A stretch of 49,299 nucleotides of DNA from Saprospiraceae bacterium (GTDB lineage: Bacteria > Bacteroidota > Bacteroidia > Chitinophagales > Saprospiraceae). Both the position numbers and the translations under genes were made by a program. The stretch spans positions 1 through 49,299 of the forward strand of contig JADKGL010000018.1 in NCBI GenBank assembly GCA_016722295.1, read 5' to 3'. Under the pieces are notes generated by a model, which had not been told where the DNA came from, did no database searches, and saw only the letters and a list, made by a program, of their open reading frames with translations. Shown piece after piece: positions 10,450 through 20,309 of the stretch. Each line of letters begins with the position of its first letter. Position 1 is the stretch's first letter.

Positions 10450-11979
10450 ATGAACAAATATATTCTTGCATTTTCGATATTTACTTTTATTTTTATAGCT
10501 TGTGATAAAGATCTCAATCTCAACACCAATGTAAGTACATATAATTATGATAAAATAGATCCAGATGGAGGATCATGGATCACTGTATTTATCAATAAGT
10601 CAGACATATCTTGCAATGCCCCTGTTGCAACAAGCAGTCCTGAGTATTCTGCACAACTTACAGATCTAAAATCCAAATCTATTTCAATATCTCAAAGTCA
10701 ACAGGATGCTATTAATAGATGGGGGGCAAATGCTATAGCAAGTTGGAATAATGTTGCACGAGAATTGGCAGCTAAATATAATCTTACACCAGCTGCAAAC
10801 GCTGATGGTACATATCCAAATCCAAACTCTGCTGAACCTGGGAAATATCCATATTTTCCTTTTGCAAATCCACCTTATGCGAGTAGAGCATTTGCTTATT
10901 TGGCAGTTGCACAATATGATGCATTAATACTTGCATGGAAATATAAATATGAATATAATAGAGCCGCTCCATATAAAATTGACAATAGCATTAAGAATGC
11001 ATTACCAGATCAATCTCTACCTTCTTATCCATCTGAAGATGCTGTAATTGCCGAAGTGTCTTTAGGTATATTGCGAGTAATGTTTCCAAATGATACTACA
11101 TATTTAAAAGATCTTGCAGCAGAACATAAAAATTCAAGATTATGGGCTGGAATGAATACTCAAGATGATCTCGATGCTGGAAGCCAAATAGCAAAGCAAG
11201 TTGTAGCCAAAATAATAAATGATAGAGCAAAAAAAGATAATATGAATAAAGCAATAAGTTCTATTGCTGTGACAGATTCACTGGCTGCATTAGCAGAAGC
11301 AAAATATGGTTGGAGATGGAGAAGTGTTGAAACCCCAGTACGTCCTGGAATGTTACCAAAATTTGGTGAAGTAAAACCTTGGTGTGTTCCGGATATTACT
11401 GTAGTAAGACCTGGACCTCCTCCAGCACCTGGTACTGAACAATATGAAAAGGATGTTGAAGAGATCAAAAAATTCACTAGCAATCCAACTGCTGCACAAA
11501 GGAAAATAGCAAATTTTTGGGCTGACGGTCCCAGTACTTCAACTCCACCTGGACATTGGAATCAAATCGCTTCAGACTTGATGATAAAATATAAAATGAG
11601 CCCTTTGCGCAGCGCAAGAACGATGGCTTATATGAATATGGCAATTCAAGATGCTGGAATCAGCACTTGGGATACAAAATATACTTATTTTGGATTGCGT
11701 CCAAGCAATGCAATTCCAGGATTTAAAACATTAATTGGAGTACCTAATTTCCCAGGATATATTTCAGGACATTCGACTTTTTCTTCTGCTGCCTCAACTG
11801 TATTATCATATATTTTCCCATCTGAAACTGTCCCATTAAATCAGTACGTTGAAGATGCTTCCAACAGCAGAATTTATGGCGGTATTCATTTTAGAGTAGA
11901 TTGTGAAGTAGGAATTGAAACAGGGAAAAAAGTCGCACAATATTGCATAGATAAAGCTCGTATTGACGGGGCAAAATAA
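10450..11979 (+). CDS. Vanadium-dependent haloperoxidase / PAP2-family lipoprotein
   Basis: The 509-aa protein has a lipoprotein signal (FSIFTFIFIACDKD). The C-terminal half carries the full PAP2/vanadium-haloperoxidase signature: K-x6-RP (KYTYFGLRP), a SGHS motif (FPGYISGHSTF) and SR-x5-H-x3-D (SRIYGGIHFRVD), which together bind phosphate or vanadate. Length and the helical N-terminal half fit bacterial vanadium-haloperoxidase-like proteins better than small PAP2 phosphatases. The protein is predicted to be attached to the envelope. A strong hairpin terminator follows. Whether it oxidises halides or acts as a phosphatase cannot be told from sequence. Confidence 0.85.
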   Translation: MNKYILAFSIFTFIFIACDKDLNLNTNVSTYNYDKIDPDGGSWITVFINKSDISCNAPVATSSPEYSAQLTDLKSKSISISQSQQDAINRWGANAIASWNNVARELAAKYNLTPAANADGTYPNPNSAEPGKYPYFPFANPPYASRAFAYLAVAQYDALILAWKYKYEYNRAAPYKIDNSIKNALPDQSLPSYPSEDAVIAEVSLGILRVMFPNDTTYLKDLAAEHKNSRLWAGMNTQDDLDAGSQIAKQVVAKIINDRAKKDNMNKAISSIAVTDSLAALAEAKYGWRWRSVETPVRPGMLPKFGEVKPWCVPDITVVRPGPPPAPGTEQYEKDVEEIKKFTSNPTAAQRKIANFWADGPSTSTPPGHWNQIASDLMIKYKMSPLRSARTMAYMNMAIQDAGISTWDTKYTYFGLRPSNAIPGFKTLIGVPNFPGYISGHSTFSSAASTVLSYIFPSETVPLNQYVEDASNSRIYGGIHFRVDCEVGIETGKKVAQYCIDKARIDGAK

Positions 11980-11997
11980 TACTACTTAATTTGTCAT

Positions 11998-12033
11998 ATG
12001 AGTATGGAAAGCTTTTTTCTGTACTCATTTTTT
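11998..12033 (+). terminator. Rho-independent terminator
   Basis: A perfect 7-bp stem (ATGAGTA / TACTCAT) with a 17-nt loop that can pair further is followed by a T-run. It sits 18 bp after the haloperoxidase-like gene. Confidence 0.7.
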
Positions 12034-12170
12034 ATTTAAATCAGTGTCTAAGTTTGTATCTATCCAAAATTCAAAAGACAAGCTCTGATTTGCTTTAGAA
12101 ATAATAATAATAAAATAGATGGACATCAGAAACTACCAATTTCAGAAACAGGATTGGTCAAATTATTTCA

Positions 12171-12950
12171 TTACAAAAACCCCATAAATACTTTCTTTGC
12201 CGGGCCAATCAAAAATACATTTTTAGCTTGTCCTTCTTGATAATCTAATTCCACCACTAGTGTCCCTCCTTGAGCTTCAACATGGATTGAATGGTGTCCA
12301 TTTTTATTTAATTTTGAGGCGAGATAAAATGCTGCTGCTGTTATGCCTGTACCACATGCCAAGGTTTCATTTTCTACCCCTCTTTCGTAGGTTCGAATCT
12401 TCAAACTATTTTCTCCAAGACTAATAAAATTTACATTAGTGCCCTCTGGCGAAAATCCATTCCGAATTCTCCTACCCTCTTCAAAAACATTTAAACTATT
12501 TAATTGATCTACTTCCAACACGATATGAGGTGAGCCCGTATGGACAAATTGCCCCCAACTTGTAGTTTCTATAGTTCCAAGATCCTTCATTTTTACTTTA
12601 ATCTGTTCTGCACCCATGAGCTCTGCTTCATGTGGACCATCAGCGGCTTTGAATAAAAATCGTTGCTTAGCCGATCTCGAAGCGAAATATGCCGCAGCAC
12701 ATCGACTCCCATTTCCACAAAAAGTAGAAAATCGCCCATCAGAATTTAAATATTTCATCTCAAAATCAAATCCTTCTACTGGGCATACTGCTATCAAACC
12801 ATCAGCCCCAATGCCAAAATTTCGATGGCACAATTGAGCTATTCTGACTGAATCATTCAAATCAACCCACTCTTTTTCAAAAAAATCTAAAATAATGAAA
12901 TCATTTCCTGCTCCTTCATATTTTTCGAAAGGAATTAAACGTTCTAACAT
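12171..12950 (-). CDS. dapF: Diaminopimelate epimerase
   Basis: Converts LL- to meso-diaminopimelate for lysine and peptidoglycan synthesis. The product shows the family hallmarks: 'KYEGAGNDFIILD' near the start, 'GIGADGLI', the first catalytic Cys in FCGNGSRCAA (residue ~78) and the second in ETLACGTGITAAA (residue ~199). I chose the ATG at 12950, giving 259 aa, because conservation begins there; an upstream ATG at 12992 adds 14 residues unlike the family and reaches close to the divergent htrA gene. It appears to be transcribed alone. Confidence 0.95.
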   Translation of the reverse strand: MLERLIPFEKYEGAGNDFIILDFFEKEWVDLNDSVRIAQLCHRNFGIGADGLIAVCPVEGFDFEMKYLNSDGRFSTFCGNGSRCAAAYFASRSAKQRFLFKAADGPHEAELMGAEQIKVKMKDLGTIETTSWGQFVHTGSPHIVLEVDQLNSLNVFEEGRRIRNGFSPEGTNVNFISLGENSLKIRTYERGVENETLACGTGITAAAFYLASKLNKNGHHSIHVEAQGGTLVVELDYQEGQAKNVFLIGPAKKVFMGFL

Positions 12951-13048
12951 AAATTTAGTCAAAATTTGAAGAATTTTAGCAAAAGTAAACAAATTTTATA
13001 AAAAAGGCACAGTATTTGTTCATTATACATATTATTAAAATATTTAAT

Positions 13049-14503
13049 ATGTCTCAAAACATAAACTCAAAAACAATCATACTGGCGATCGCATTATCGC
13101 TTTGTTTCTCTATAGGTTCTATCGGTGTTTATCACTATCTCTTTGCGAAAAATTACAATCCAAAAGATATAGAAAACTATGCATTAAAAGTTTCCAATCA
13201 AAAAATAACTTCGTTACTTCAGTCTGATCGACTTCAAAAGTCCTTTCGCTCTTCAGCACCTACAGACTTCATTTATGCATCACAACAGAGTACACCTGCT
13301 GTAGTATACATTGAGGCAGCTACACAAGAAGAGAATCAATTTTGGACCAACAAAAAAGCAAGTTCGACAGGTTCTGGTGTTATCATCTCCGAAGATGGCT
13401 ATATCGTAACGAATAACCATGTCATTGCAAATTCAAATACTGTGCAAGTATTATTGAATGACAATCGCGAATATTCCGCTAAAGTGATTGGCACTGATCC
13501 AACGACGGACTTAGCATTAGTTAAAATTGAAGAGCAAGGGCTACCCTTTGTAATTTTTGGAAACTCGGACTCATTACAAATCGGCGAATGGGTTCTAGCT
13601 GTTGGAAATCCATTTAGATTGCAATCCACAGTCACGGCAGGAATTGTGTCTGCAAAAGCAAGAAACATACAAATTCTAAACAACCAAAATTATAGCATCG
13701 AATCTTTTATTCAAACTGATGCCGCTGTAAATCCTGGAAATAGTGGCGGCGCATTGGTCAATACAGTTGGCGAATTGATCGGTATTAATACAGCGATCAT
13801 GACCTACTCTGGTCGTTATGAAGGTTATTCTTTTTCAATCCCATCCAACTTGGTGAGAAAAGTGGTGATGGATCTAAAAGAATTTGGAGTTGTGCAAAGA
13901 GGTTTATTGGGTGTAGTGATCGAGAATCTTACCAATGAATCTGCAAAAGAAATGGGACTATCAAAAATTTCAGGTGTTCATGTGACTGCTATCAATCAAG
14001 GAGGAGCAGCATCAGATGCAGGGCTCAAAGTCGATGATGTCATCCTTGAAGTCAATGGAAGAACGGTTAATTCAGTACCGGAACTTCAAGAAATTATAGG
14101 TAGATTTAGACCAGGAAATACAATCAATATCAGTTATTGGAGAAATAAAACTAAAAATCAAACTAAAGTTACTTTACGAAATCAAGTCAATACTACAGAA
14201 TTAATTACAACGCGCAAAGATAAAATCTTAACTGACCTAGGATTTGAATTGAGAGATTTGACAGAACAAGAAAAAGCACAGATTGGATCCTTCGGTATTC
14301 GAGTCATCAGTATATATGAAAACAGCACAATTGCACTAACCAATATGGCGCCAAATTTCATCATAACATCTATCAATAAAAAATCTGTAAATAATGTAGA
14401 TCAATTGATCAAACTTATTAACGAGACGAGTGGAAAAATCACTCTTGAAGGTATTTATGAAAAATATAAAGGAAGATATCCATACACATTTACTAAGGAT
14501 TAA
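13049..14503 (+). CDS. htrA: HtrA/DegP-type serine protease with PDZ domains
   Basis: A periplasmic quality-control protease. With the ATG at 13049 (MSQNINSKTIILAIAL) the protein has 484 aa and an N-terminal membrane anchor or signal. The catalytic triad is visible: His in VTNNHVIANS (~124), Asp in TTDLALVKI (~154) and Ser in NPGNSGGALVN (~232). The first PDZ domain follows ('GLLGVVIENLT', 'VTAINQGGAASDAGLKVDD') and a shorter second PDZ-like region occupies the end. An in-frame ATG at 13016 lies too far upstream and adds only hydrophobic filler. It is divergent from dapF. Confidence 0.95.
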   Translation: MSQNINSKTIILAIALSLCFSIGSIGVYHYLFAKNYNPKDIENYALKVSNQKITSLLQSDRLQKSFRSSAPTDFIYASQQSTPAVVYIEAATQEENQFWTNKKASSTGSGVIISEDGYIVTNNHVIANSNTVQVLLNDNREYSAKVIGTDPTTDLALVKIEEQGLPFVIFGNSDSLQIGEWVLAVGNPFRLQSTVTAGIVSAKARNIQILNNQNYSIESFIQTDAAVNPGNSGGALVNTVGELIGINTAIMTYSGRYEGYSFSIPSNLVRKVVMDLKEFGVVQRGLLGVVIENLTNESAKEMGLSKISGVHVTAINQGGAASDAGLKVDDVILEVNGRTVNSVPELQEIIGRFRPGNTINISYWRNKTKNQTKVTLRNQVNTTELITTRKDKILTDLGFELRDLTEQEKAQIGSFGIRVISIYENSTIALTNMAPNFIITSINKKSVNNVDQLIKLINETSGKITLEGIYEKYKGRYPYTFTKD

Positions 14504-14569
14504 ACTATAGCTTGGAAAAATTCAACTCCGATAAATTGCACTAAAATCTTTTTTGCGCAAATTAATGTA

Positions 14570-15107
14570 CTAAATATTCATACTCTTTAATGTCAATTTA
14601 TCTAAATGTCCAGCAGGCAACGTATTTACTTTATGATAATTCAGTAAAGCATCTTTTGCTTCTCTCTCTAAAATTCCGGTTTTATGAACTTTTAAATAAC
14701 CAAATGCAGTCAAAACATCTTGGACTTTTAAAACCAATATTTTTGTAATTCTAGATCCACATAAAATCTCTTGCCATTCAGTATATCCACCCAATTTTAC
14801 AATTTTATTTACAGTAAATGCTCGAAGTACAAATTCCTTACTTTGCTGTGTATCTTTTTCTATTGAAGGATTATTTTCTTTGTCAATTCCTGTATATAAA
14901 ATATAGATTTCCTATGTTGGCTCATATGTATTTGGCATTAAACATTTAGCATAACATTTTCCAGGTTCACCATTAATTGGCATAACTCTATTTCCTGAGG
15001 CAGGAGTATTAGGTAATGCTTGCTTAGAATACTTATATATTACCTGTACATGCAAAAAGCATTGAACCCGAAATCAAAAGTAATTTATATGTAATTTGAA
15101 TATTCAT
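14570..15107 (-). pseudogene. Broken peptidoglycan-binding lipoprotein
   Basis: A start at 15107 gives a lipoprotein signal peptide (LLLISGSMLFAC) that hits a stop a few codons later. Shifting by one base continues through 'GEPGKCYAKCLMPNTYE', meets one TAG at 14914-14912 and then reads on through 'GGYTEWQEILCG' into a C-terminal peptidoglycan-binding-like domain ('KVQDVLTAFGYLK', 'LLNYHKVNTLPAGHLDKLTL'). The order (Cys-rich GKCYAKC motif, EWxEILC, PG-binding domain) is one I know from envelope proteins of gliding Bacteroidota. One frameshift plus one nonsense codon indicates decay rather than a single read error. Confidence 0.65.
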
Positions 15108-15608
15108 TATTAACATTCATAAATTCATCCAAATATAATGAAGGATTGCAATTTACTTATGGTAAAAATGATGAAATGCATACTAGAAATGGTGACTGCT
15201 CCTTTTGCCCATGATATTTTTCTATTCAATAGAGTATATAAATAATTTCAATACAAACAAATTATATTTATTAACTGCTGTATATCAATATTTTATACAT
15301 ATTAAAAATAAATATTAAAAAATAAATGATGTATATCTTGCACAATATAAAATGTCATCATACATTTGTCCTGTAAATGTATTAAAGCCTTTGGTCAATT
15401 CAAATGACCTATGTTTTTCAACCAACCATCCTGAGTAACTGCTAACCACAGTTGTTATCTTCATAAATGATATAGTTTCCTTACTTAAAAAAACAGGTGT
15501 TTTGCTATTGCATTATGCCAAACTGTAAATTGTATTTTCAGATTCAAGAAATGTCTACGCATTCGTCTTTGGCATTCCTTGAGTTTTAACTTTAAATCTT
15601 GAAGCAAT
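15108..15608. other. Intergenic region before the 1307-aa gene
   Basis: About 500 bp, holding only the doubtful 49-aa minus-strand frame at 15315-15465. It must include the promoter of the downstream plus-strand gene, but no clear TAnnTTTG element was found. Confidence 0.4.
15315..15465 (-). CDS. Possible 49-aa ORF, unknown
   Basis: A minus-strand frame starting MKITTVVSSYSGWLVEKH has a balanced amino-acid composition (Trp, Gly, Arg, Cys) unusual for random AT-rich DNA. The same frame is open about 15 codons further upstream. It could be a small gene or the tail of a deleted one. No family recognised. Confidence 0.25.
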
Positions 15609-18600
15609 ATGAATCCGAAGACTGTTCTTGGTAACGGAGTAAGAAAACTATGCCCTTCGGGGCCCTTTGGCTACCTTATGATACTGGCCTTTTATCTAGG
15701 CAGTGTATTTCAACATAATTTGTATTCCCAGTGTCAGATTTCTTGTCGCGGCAAGGTGAATATTTCTGTAGGTGTAGGCTGCGAAGCTGAAATCACACCG
15801 CTACTATTATTGACAAGTGGCATCAATTGCCCCGGTGCACGTTTCCGCGTCGATGTCTTAGATCATTATTCAAACAAACCAATTCCATCAAGTCCTTATG
15901 TGCATTTTCAGCACATTAAACAGACATTTAAGGTAATGGTGTATGACTCAACAAGCAAAAATTCTTGTTGGTCAACTTTACTGGTAGAAGACAAATTCGG
16001 ACCTGTAATCGAATGTAGAAAAGATACTTTGTATTGCAATGACTCTACAAAATTAGACCCTCCCGTATTCTATGATTATTGCGATACTGCAGCAACTATC
16101 GATATGCTTCATCATGAAGCAATATTATTGAATTGCGATCCAATCTTCATTAAGAAATTAGTTCGAGAATGGAGAGCAAGAGATGCTTGGGGCAATCAAT
16201 CTTTATTATGCATAGATACAATCTGGCTAAAGCGTATACCAGTTGATTCAGTAAAATTTCCAAAGGATTTTACAAAAGCAAACGATTGCTATCTCGAATG
16301 TTGGGGTCCATGGCCAAAAGATGCTCAAGGCCATCCGCATCCTGATACTACAGGAGTCCCATATTACAAAGGGAATCCTTTATGGCCCGACTTTAGTGCT
16401 TACTGTAATTTAGGTACATCCTATGAAGATATAGTTCTGGTTAAAAATGAATGCAAAACAAAAATTCTACGCATGTGGAGAGTCGTAGAATGGTGGTGCG
16501 GAACTGCAGTCATCAAGAGTCATGCACAGACGATTGAGATCGCAGATATGACACCACCTACTTTGCATTGTCCATACGATATCACTATAAGTGTATCATC
16601 TGGATATGATTGTTATGCCAACTTTAATCTGCCTCCTGCGATAGTGGATGACCACTGTCAAGACAGTGTAATTGTCGATATTTTTTATAAGAATGGTTTA
16701 TTAATGAATTCAAATGGAGGTCATGTAAAATTACCTATCGGCGTCCACGAAATAGAATATAGAGCAAGAGATATTTGTTACAATCAAGACACTTGTGTAA
16801 TGATCGTTACTGTTGTTGACAAATCACCACCTATCGCCATTTGTGACAGAGAAACTGTAGTCACTTTAACAAGAGATGATGAGATTCATGTATATGCCGA
16901 TGTGCTCGATGATGGATCATATGATGGTTGTCATCTCGATAGTATGCTTGTTCGCAGAATGGACAATGGCGCTCCTTGCGGCTACAATGACAATACCTTC
17001 AAACCTTATGTGAGATTCTGTTGCGAAGATGTTGGAAAAACAATCCAAGTGGTCTTCCGAGTAGTCGATGTTGCAGGAAATACAAATGAGTGTATGGTAA
17101 TGGTAGAAGTTCAGGACAAAACGCCTCCAATCGTGTATTGCCCTCACGATGTGACTATAGATTGCAATAAACATATTGATACAACTGATTTTTCAAGATT
17201 TGGAACAGCATCTTATTATGATAATTGTGTCGTTACTATTCGCGATACAGTGATTCCTCATGTCAACCAATGTAATTTAGGGTATTATGCACGACATTTT
17301 ATTGTCACTGACAATATGAATCGAACTGATACTTGCACACAATACATTTGGGTGCGCAATCCAGACTTGTTTGATGAAGAAGATATTATTTGGCCTTATG
17401 ATACGACCATTGCTGGTTGCGGAGCGAATATCGATCCAAAAAATCTTCCCGATACATTCGGCTATCCTATTATCCTAAATAGAAAATGTGCTCTTCCTGG
17501 AATCTCTTTTGAAGATAATACGTTCTCATATATTCAAGGCTCTGATGTCTGCCAAAAAGTATTGAGAAAATGGAAAGTCATCGATTGGTGTCAACAGTAT
17601 ACTGATGCAAATGGAGAGATCGTAATACCACATTGGACACATGAGCAAGTTATTAAAATTATTAATAAAAATCCACCAAAAATAGGTGATGATTGTGATA
17701 CTGTCATGATCTGTCTTACTGGAACAAACTGTATAAAACAGCGCGTTACTTTATCTCATGAAGCATTTGATGATTGTACTCCTGACGATCTACTCCGGTC
17801 TGGATTTAAATTAGATTTATACAATAATGGATTGTATGATAGTGCATATCATGTCAATGGCAATCGCATTTCTTTTGATGCAGAACTACCTCTTGGAGAA
17901 CATAAATTCTTTTGGATTTTTGAAGACCAATGTGGCAATGAAACTGTATGCCAACAGATCGTTAGAGTATTGAATTGTAAAGCACCAACAGCTTATTGTT
18001 TGACTGGCGTAGCAGTTAATTTACAAGGTATGGATACTGACCAAAATGGTACGATAGACACTGCAATGATACAAATCTGGGCTTCTGATCTAGATCGTGG
18101 CAGCTATCAAATCTGTGGCAACCCAGTGACTGTTTCATTCTCAAGAGATTCTAGTGACAAATATCGCATATACAATTGCGATAGCCTTGGAATGCGTCGA
18201 GTTGAGATATGGGTTACTGACAAATACACAGGGCTTCAAGACCGCTGCATCTCTTCAGTAATCGTCCAAGACAATAACAATGTCTGCAAAGGGCGAGGTG
18301 GCACATTTACAGGGACGGTTGCGGGATTACTTCTCACTCCAGATAATAAAGAAGTTAGCAATGTGAAAATAACAGTTGAAGAATCTGGAAGCAACAATAT
18401 TCTAGAATCTGAAGTTACAGGAAAATTCGCCTTCCAAAATTTATTCATAGGACGTGATTATAAGGTTAAAGCAATCAAAGACAATAACTATCTCGATGGT
18501 GTCACTACATTAGATATCGTTCAAATTCAAAAACATATTCTCGGTACTCAAGAGTTAACATCGCCATGGAGACTCATTGCAGCAGATGTCAATGGAGACA

Positions 18601-19532
18601 GGACGATCACTGCATCAGATATATCAGCATTGCGCAAGATTATCCTTGGAGTAGATTATAAATTTAAATCTAACCTATCTTGGAAATTTATAGAATCCAT
18701 TTATAATTTTCCAGATCCGTTAAATCCTTGGTTAGAACCTTTGCCAGAATTATACAATATTCAAGCATTGCCAGGAAATATGATGTATCTTGACTTTAAA
18801 GGAATAAAAATTGGTGATGTTAGTCATTCTATCTGGGGTGAAATAAAAGCAAGCCAAGCTGAAATACGATCAAATGAACAAATTGGATTATATGCAGCCA
18901 ATGCAGTGAATAATACAATTCCAATTTACAGTAAAAATATTGCAAAAATACAAGGTATGCAGTTCACTTTACAATTGAACTCAGATCAAGTAAAAATGTC
19001 TGGCATAAAACCAGGTTCTGTACCAATCAATGAACAAAATATAGGTTGGTCTTGGCTAGGACAAGGTATATTAATTCTCTCATGGGTGAATGACAATCCT
19101 ATGACATTAACTACTGATGAGCCATTATTCTATATTGAAGTTTCAAATGCAAACAATACATCTGAACTAGAAAGAATGAATATTAATTCATCAATTTTAA
19201 AGGCTGAAATGTATTCACCTCAAAATGAAATTTTGCCAATAACTTGGAATTCAAATAGTGTATCCAATCAAGAAATTGTATTCGGAACATTAATACCAAA
19301 TCCATTTGTACAACAGACAGATCTCAATGTCAATCTCTTAGAAGATGGTGAGATCGTATATAGCATTCACGATCTAGAAGGTAGAGAAATCTATATCCAA
19401 TCTGCTTATGGTCATAAAGGACAAAACACAATTACGATCAAACGATCACAATTGCCAACTTCTGGTGTATTTACCTTAAAAGTTGATGCAGCTGGCTTGA
19501 GCAAAACGTACAAATTGATTGCGATTAATTAA
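15609..19532 (+). CDS. Giant HYR/dockerin-like T9SS surface protein, 1307 aa
   Basis: An exported, probably surface-attached protein. The N-terminus (residues ~20-41) is a signal peptide ending near LYSQC. Residues ~45-870 contain repeated HYR-like and Cys-rich Ig-like units, each opened by 'D..PP...C' (for example DMTPPTLHCPYDITI, DKTPPIVYCPHDVTI) and with WRVVEWWC/WKVIDWC motifs. Residues ~900-950 form a carboxypeptidase-regulatory-like fold (GTVAGLLLTPDNKEVSNVKI). Residues ~955-1010 hold a dockerin-like pair (GVTTLDIVQIQKHILG and ADVNGDRTITASDISALRKI). The last ~80 residues are a T9SS type A sorting domain (IPNPFVQQTDLNVNL to YKLIAIN). It is an intact relative of the broken protein at 2.4-5.1 kb and is monocistronic. 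Many Cys residues suggest oxidative folding in the periplasm. Confidence 0.88.
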   Translation: MNPKTVLGNGVRKLCPSGPFGYLMILAFYLGSVFQHNLYSQCQISCRGKVNISVGVGCEAEITPLLLLTSGINCPGARFRVDVLDHYSNKPIPSSPYVHFQHIKQTFKVMVYDSTSKNSCWSTLLVEDKFGPVIECRKDTLYCNDSTKLDPPVFYDYCDTAATIDMLHHEAILLNCDPIFIKKLVREWRARDAWGNQSLLCIDTIWLKRIPVDSVKFPKDFTKANDCYLECWGPWPKDAQGHPHPDTTGVPYYKGNPLWPDFSAYCNLGTSYEDIVLVKNECKTKILRMWRVVEWWCGTAVIKSHAQTIEIADMTPPTLHCPYDITISVSSGYDCYANFNLPPAIVDDHCQDSVIVDIFYKNGLLMNSNGGHVKLPIGVHEIEYRARDICYNQDTCVMIVTVVDKSPPIAICDRETVVTLTRDDEIHVYADVLDDGSYDGCHLDSMLVRRMDNGAPCGYNDNTFKPYVRFCCEDVGKTIQVVFRVVDVAGNTNECMVMVEVQDKTPPIVYCPHDVTIDCNKHIDTTDFSRFGTASYYDNCVVTIRDTVIPHVNQCNLGYYARHFIVTDNMNRTDTCTQYIWVRNPDLFDEEDIIWPYDTTIAGCGANIDPKNLPDTFGYPIILNRKCALPGISFEDNTFSYIQGSDVCQKVLRKWKVIDWCQQYTDANGEIVIPHWTHEQVIKIINKNPPKIGDDCDTVMICLTGTNCIKQRVTLSHEAFDDCTPDDLLRSGFKLDLYNNGLYDSAYHVNGNRISFDAELPLGEHKFFWIFEDQCGNETVCQQIVRVLNCKAPTAYCLTGVAVNLQGMDTDQNGTIDTAMIQIWASDLDRGSYQICGNPVTVSFSRDSSDKYRIYNCDSLGMRRVEIWVTDKYTGLQDRCISSVIVQDNNNVCKGRGGTFTGTVAGLLLTPDNKEVSNVKITVEESGSNNILESEVTGKFAFQNLFIGRDYKVKAIKDNNYLDGVTTLDIVQIQKHILGTQELTSPWRLIAADVNGDRTITASDISALRKIILGVDYKFKSNLSWKFIESIYNFPDPLNPWLEPLPELYNIQALPGNMMYLDFKGIKIGDVSHSIWGEIKASQAEIRSNEQIGLYAANAVNNTIPIYSKNIAKIQGMQFTLQLNSDQVKMSGIKPGSVPINEQNIGWSWLGQGILILSWVNDNPMTLTTDEPLFYIEVSNANNTSELERMNINSSILKAEMYSPQNEILPITWNSNSVSNQEIVFGTLIPNPFVQQTDLNVNLLEDGEIVYSIHDLEGREIYIQSAYGHKGQNTITIKRSQLPTSGVFTLKVDAAGLSKTYKLIAIN

Positions 19533-19551
19533 TTAGCTAATTAGTTAATTT

Positions 19552-19740
19552 GATAATTAGTTAATGTGATAATTGGTTAATGTGATAATTAGTTAATGTG
19601 ATAATTAGTTAATTTGATAATTGGTTAATTTGATAATTTAATGTGCAAAATAGTTTAATGTGCAAATTTGCAAATTAGCTTAATGTGCAAATGATTTTCA
19701 ATTGGTTAATTTGCTAATTTGCATTGGTTTTTAAAATGAT
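19552..19740. repeat. Tandem 16-bp AT-rich repeat and degenerate tail
   Basis: Five head-to-tail copies of a 16-bp unit (GATAATTAGTTAATGT with G/A and G/T variants) run from 19552 to 19631. They are followed by looser 'TTAATGTGCAAAT' and 'TTAATTTGCTAATTTGC' variants to about 19740. It begins 19 bp after the stop codon of the 1307-aa gene. Nothing in it looks coding. Confidence 0.8.
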
Positions 19741-19859
19741 AATTGGCTTAGTAGCTAATTGGTTCTTTTGATAATTTATTCATCGATTATAATTCTGAAA
19801 TGATAGGGAAATACCTAAATTATTTCCTAGGCTTCAAGGTTTTTTTTATATTTACAGTG

Positions 19860-19889
19860 CCCTCTTGTTCGAACGGGAGGGTTTTTTTT
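19860..19889 (+). terminator. Rho-independent terminator
   Basis: The hairpin CCCTCTTG-TTCGAA-CGGGAGGG has an 8-bp stem (with two G-T pairs) and is followed by eight T. It is the first strong terminator after the 1307-aa gene, ~330 bp downstream, so the AT repeats would be part of that transcript's 3' UTR. Confidence 0.75.
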
Positions 19890-19920
19890 ATTCAAATATG
19901 AAGAATTCTTGAATATGTCG

Positions 19921-19928
19921 TACTTTTG
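19921..19928 (+). promoter_or_regulatory. Bacteroidota -7 promoter element
   Basis: TACTTTTG fits the TAnnTTTG consensus and lies 21 bp before the DUF3127 start codon, directly after the terminator. A clear -33 TTTG is not present, so this rests on the -7 motif and its position. Confidence 0.5.
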
Positions 19929-19949
19929 CATTCTAAATCAAAAGAAAAG

Positions 19950-20309
19950 ATGAGCTTTCAAATATCTGGTAAATTAGTGAAGAAATACGATGCAGAGAAC
20001 AAATCGGGTAAATTTTTGACCCGCGAATTTGTAATCGTAACTGAAGAGCAATACCCACAATATATTAAATTTCAATTAGTACAGGATCGTTGTGGTGCAA
20101 TAGATTCTTATGAAGTGCAAGAGAAAATGACCGTCCATTTTGATCTAAGAGGTCGCGAATGGCAGGATAAATACTTTACAAATCTACAAGCGTGGAAAGT
20201 AGAAAAAGCAGGAGATTCTAGTCCAAAAGCAGGAGAACAAATCGTTGCTCCATCGTCCGAAGTAGATCCATTTGCAAAGGAGCAGAATTTTGATGATTTG
20301 CCATTCTAA
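19950..20309 (+). CDS. DUF3127 family protein
   Basis: The 119-aa product matches the DUF3127 pattern: MSFQISGKLVKKYDAENKSG, then 'REFVIVTEEQYPQYIKFQL', 'DRCGAIDSYE' and a C-terminal acidic tail ending DDLPF. The fold and DDLPF tail resemble single-stranded-DNA-binding proteins, whose tail recruits partners; this is an inference. The start at 19950 was chosen because an upstream TTG frame would overlap the promoter element. The stop codon overlaps the next start as TAATG. Confidence 0.85.
   Translation: MSFQISGKLVKKYDAENKSGKFLTREFVIVTEEQYPQYIKFQLVQDRCGAIDSYEVQEKMTVHFDLRGREWQDKYFTNLQAWKVEKAGDSSPKAGEQIVAPSSEVDPFAKEQNFDDLPF

Noticed and set aside
10684..10972. Minus-strand Cys/Trp-rich ORFs
   Set aside because: They are shadows of the haloperoxidase-like gene, whose motifs are complete on the other strand.
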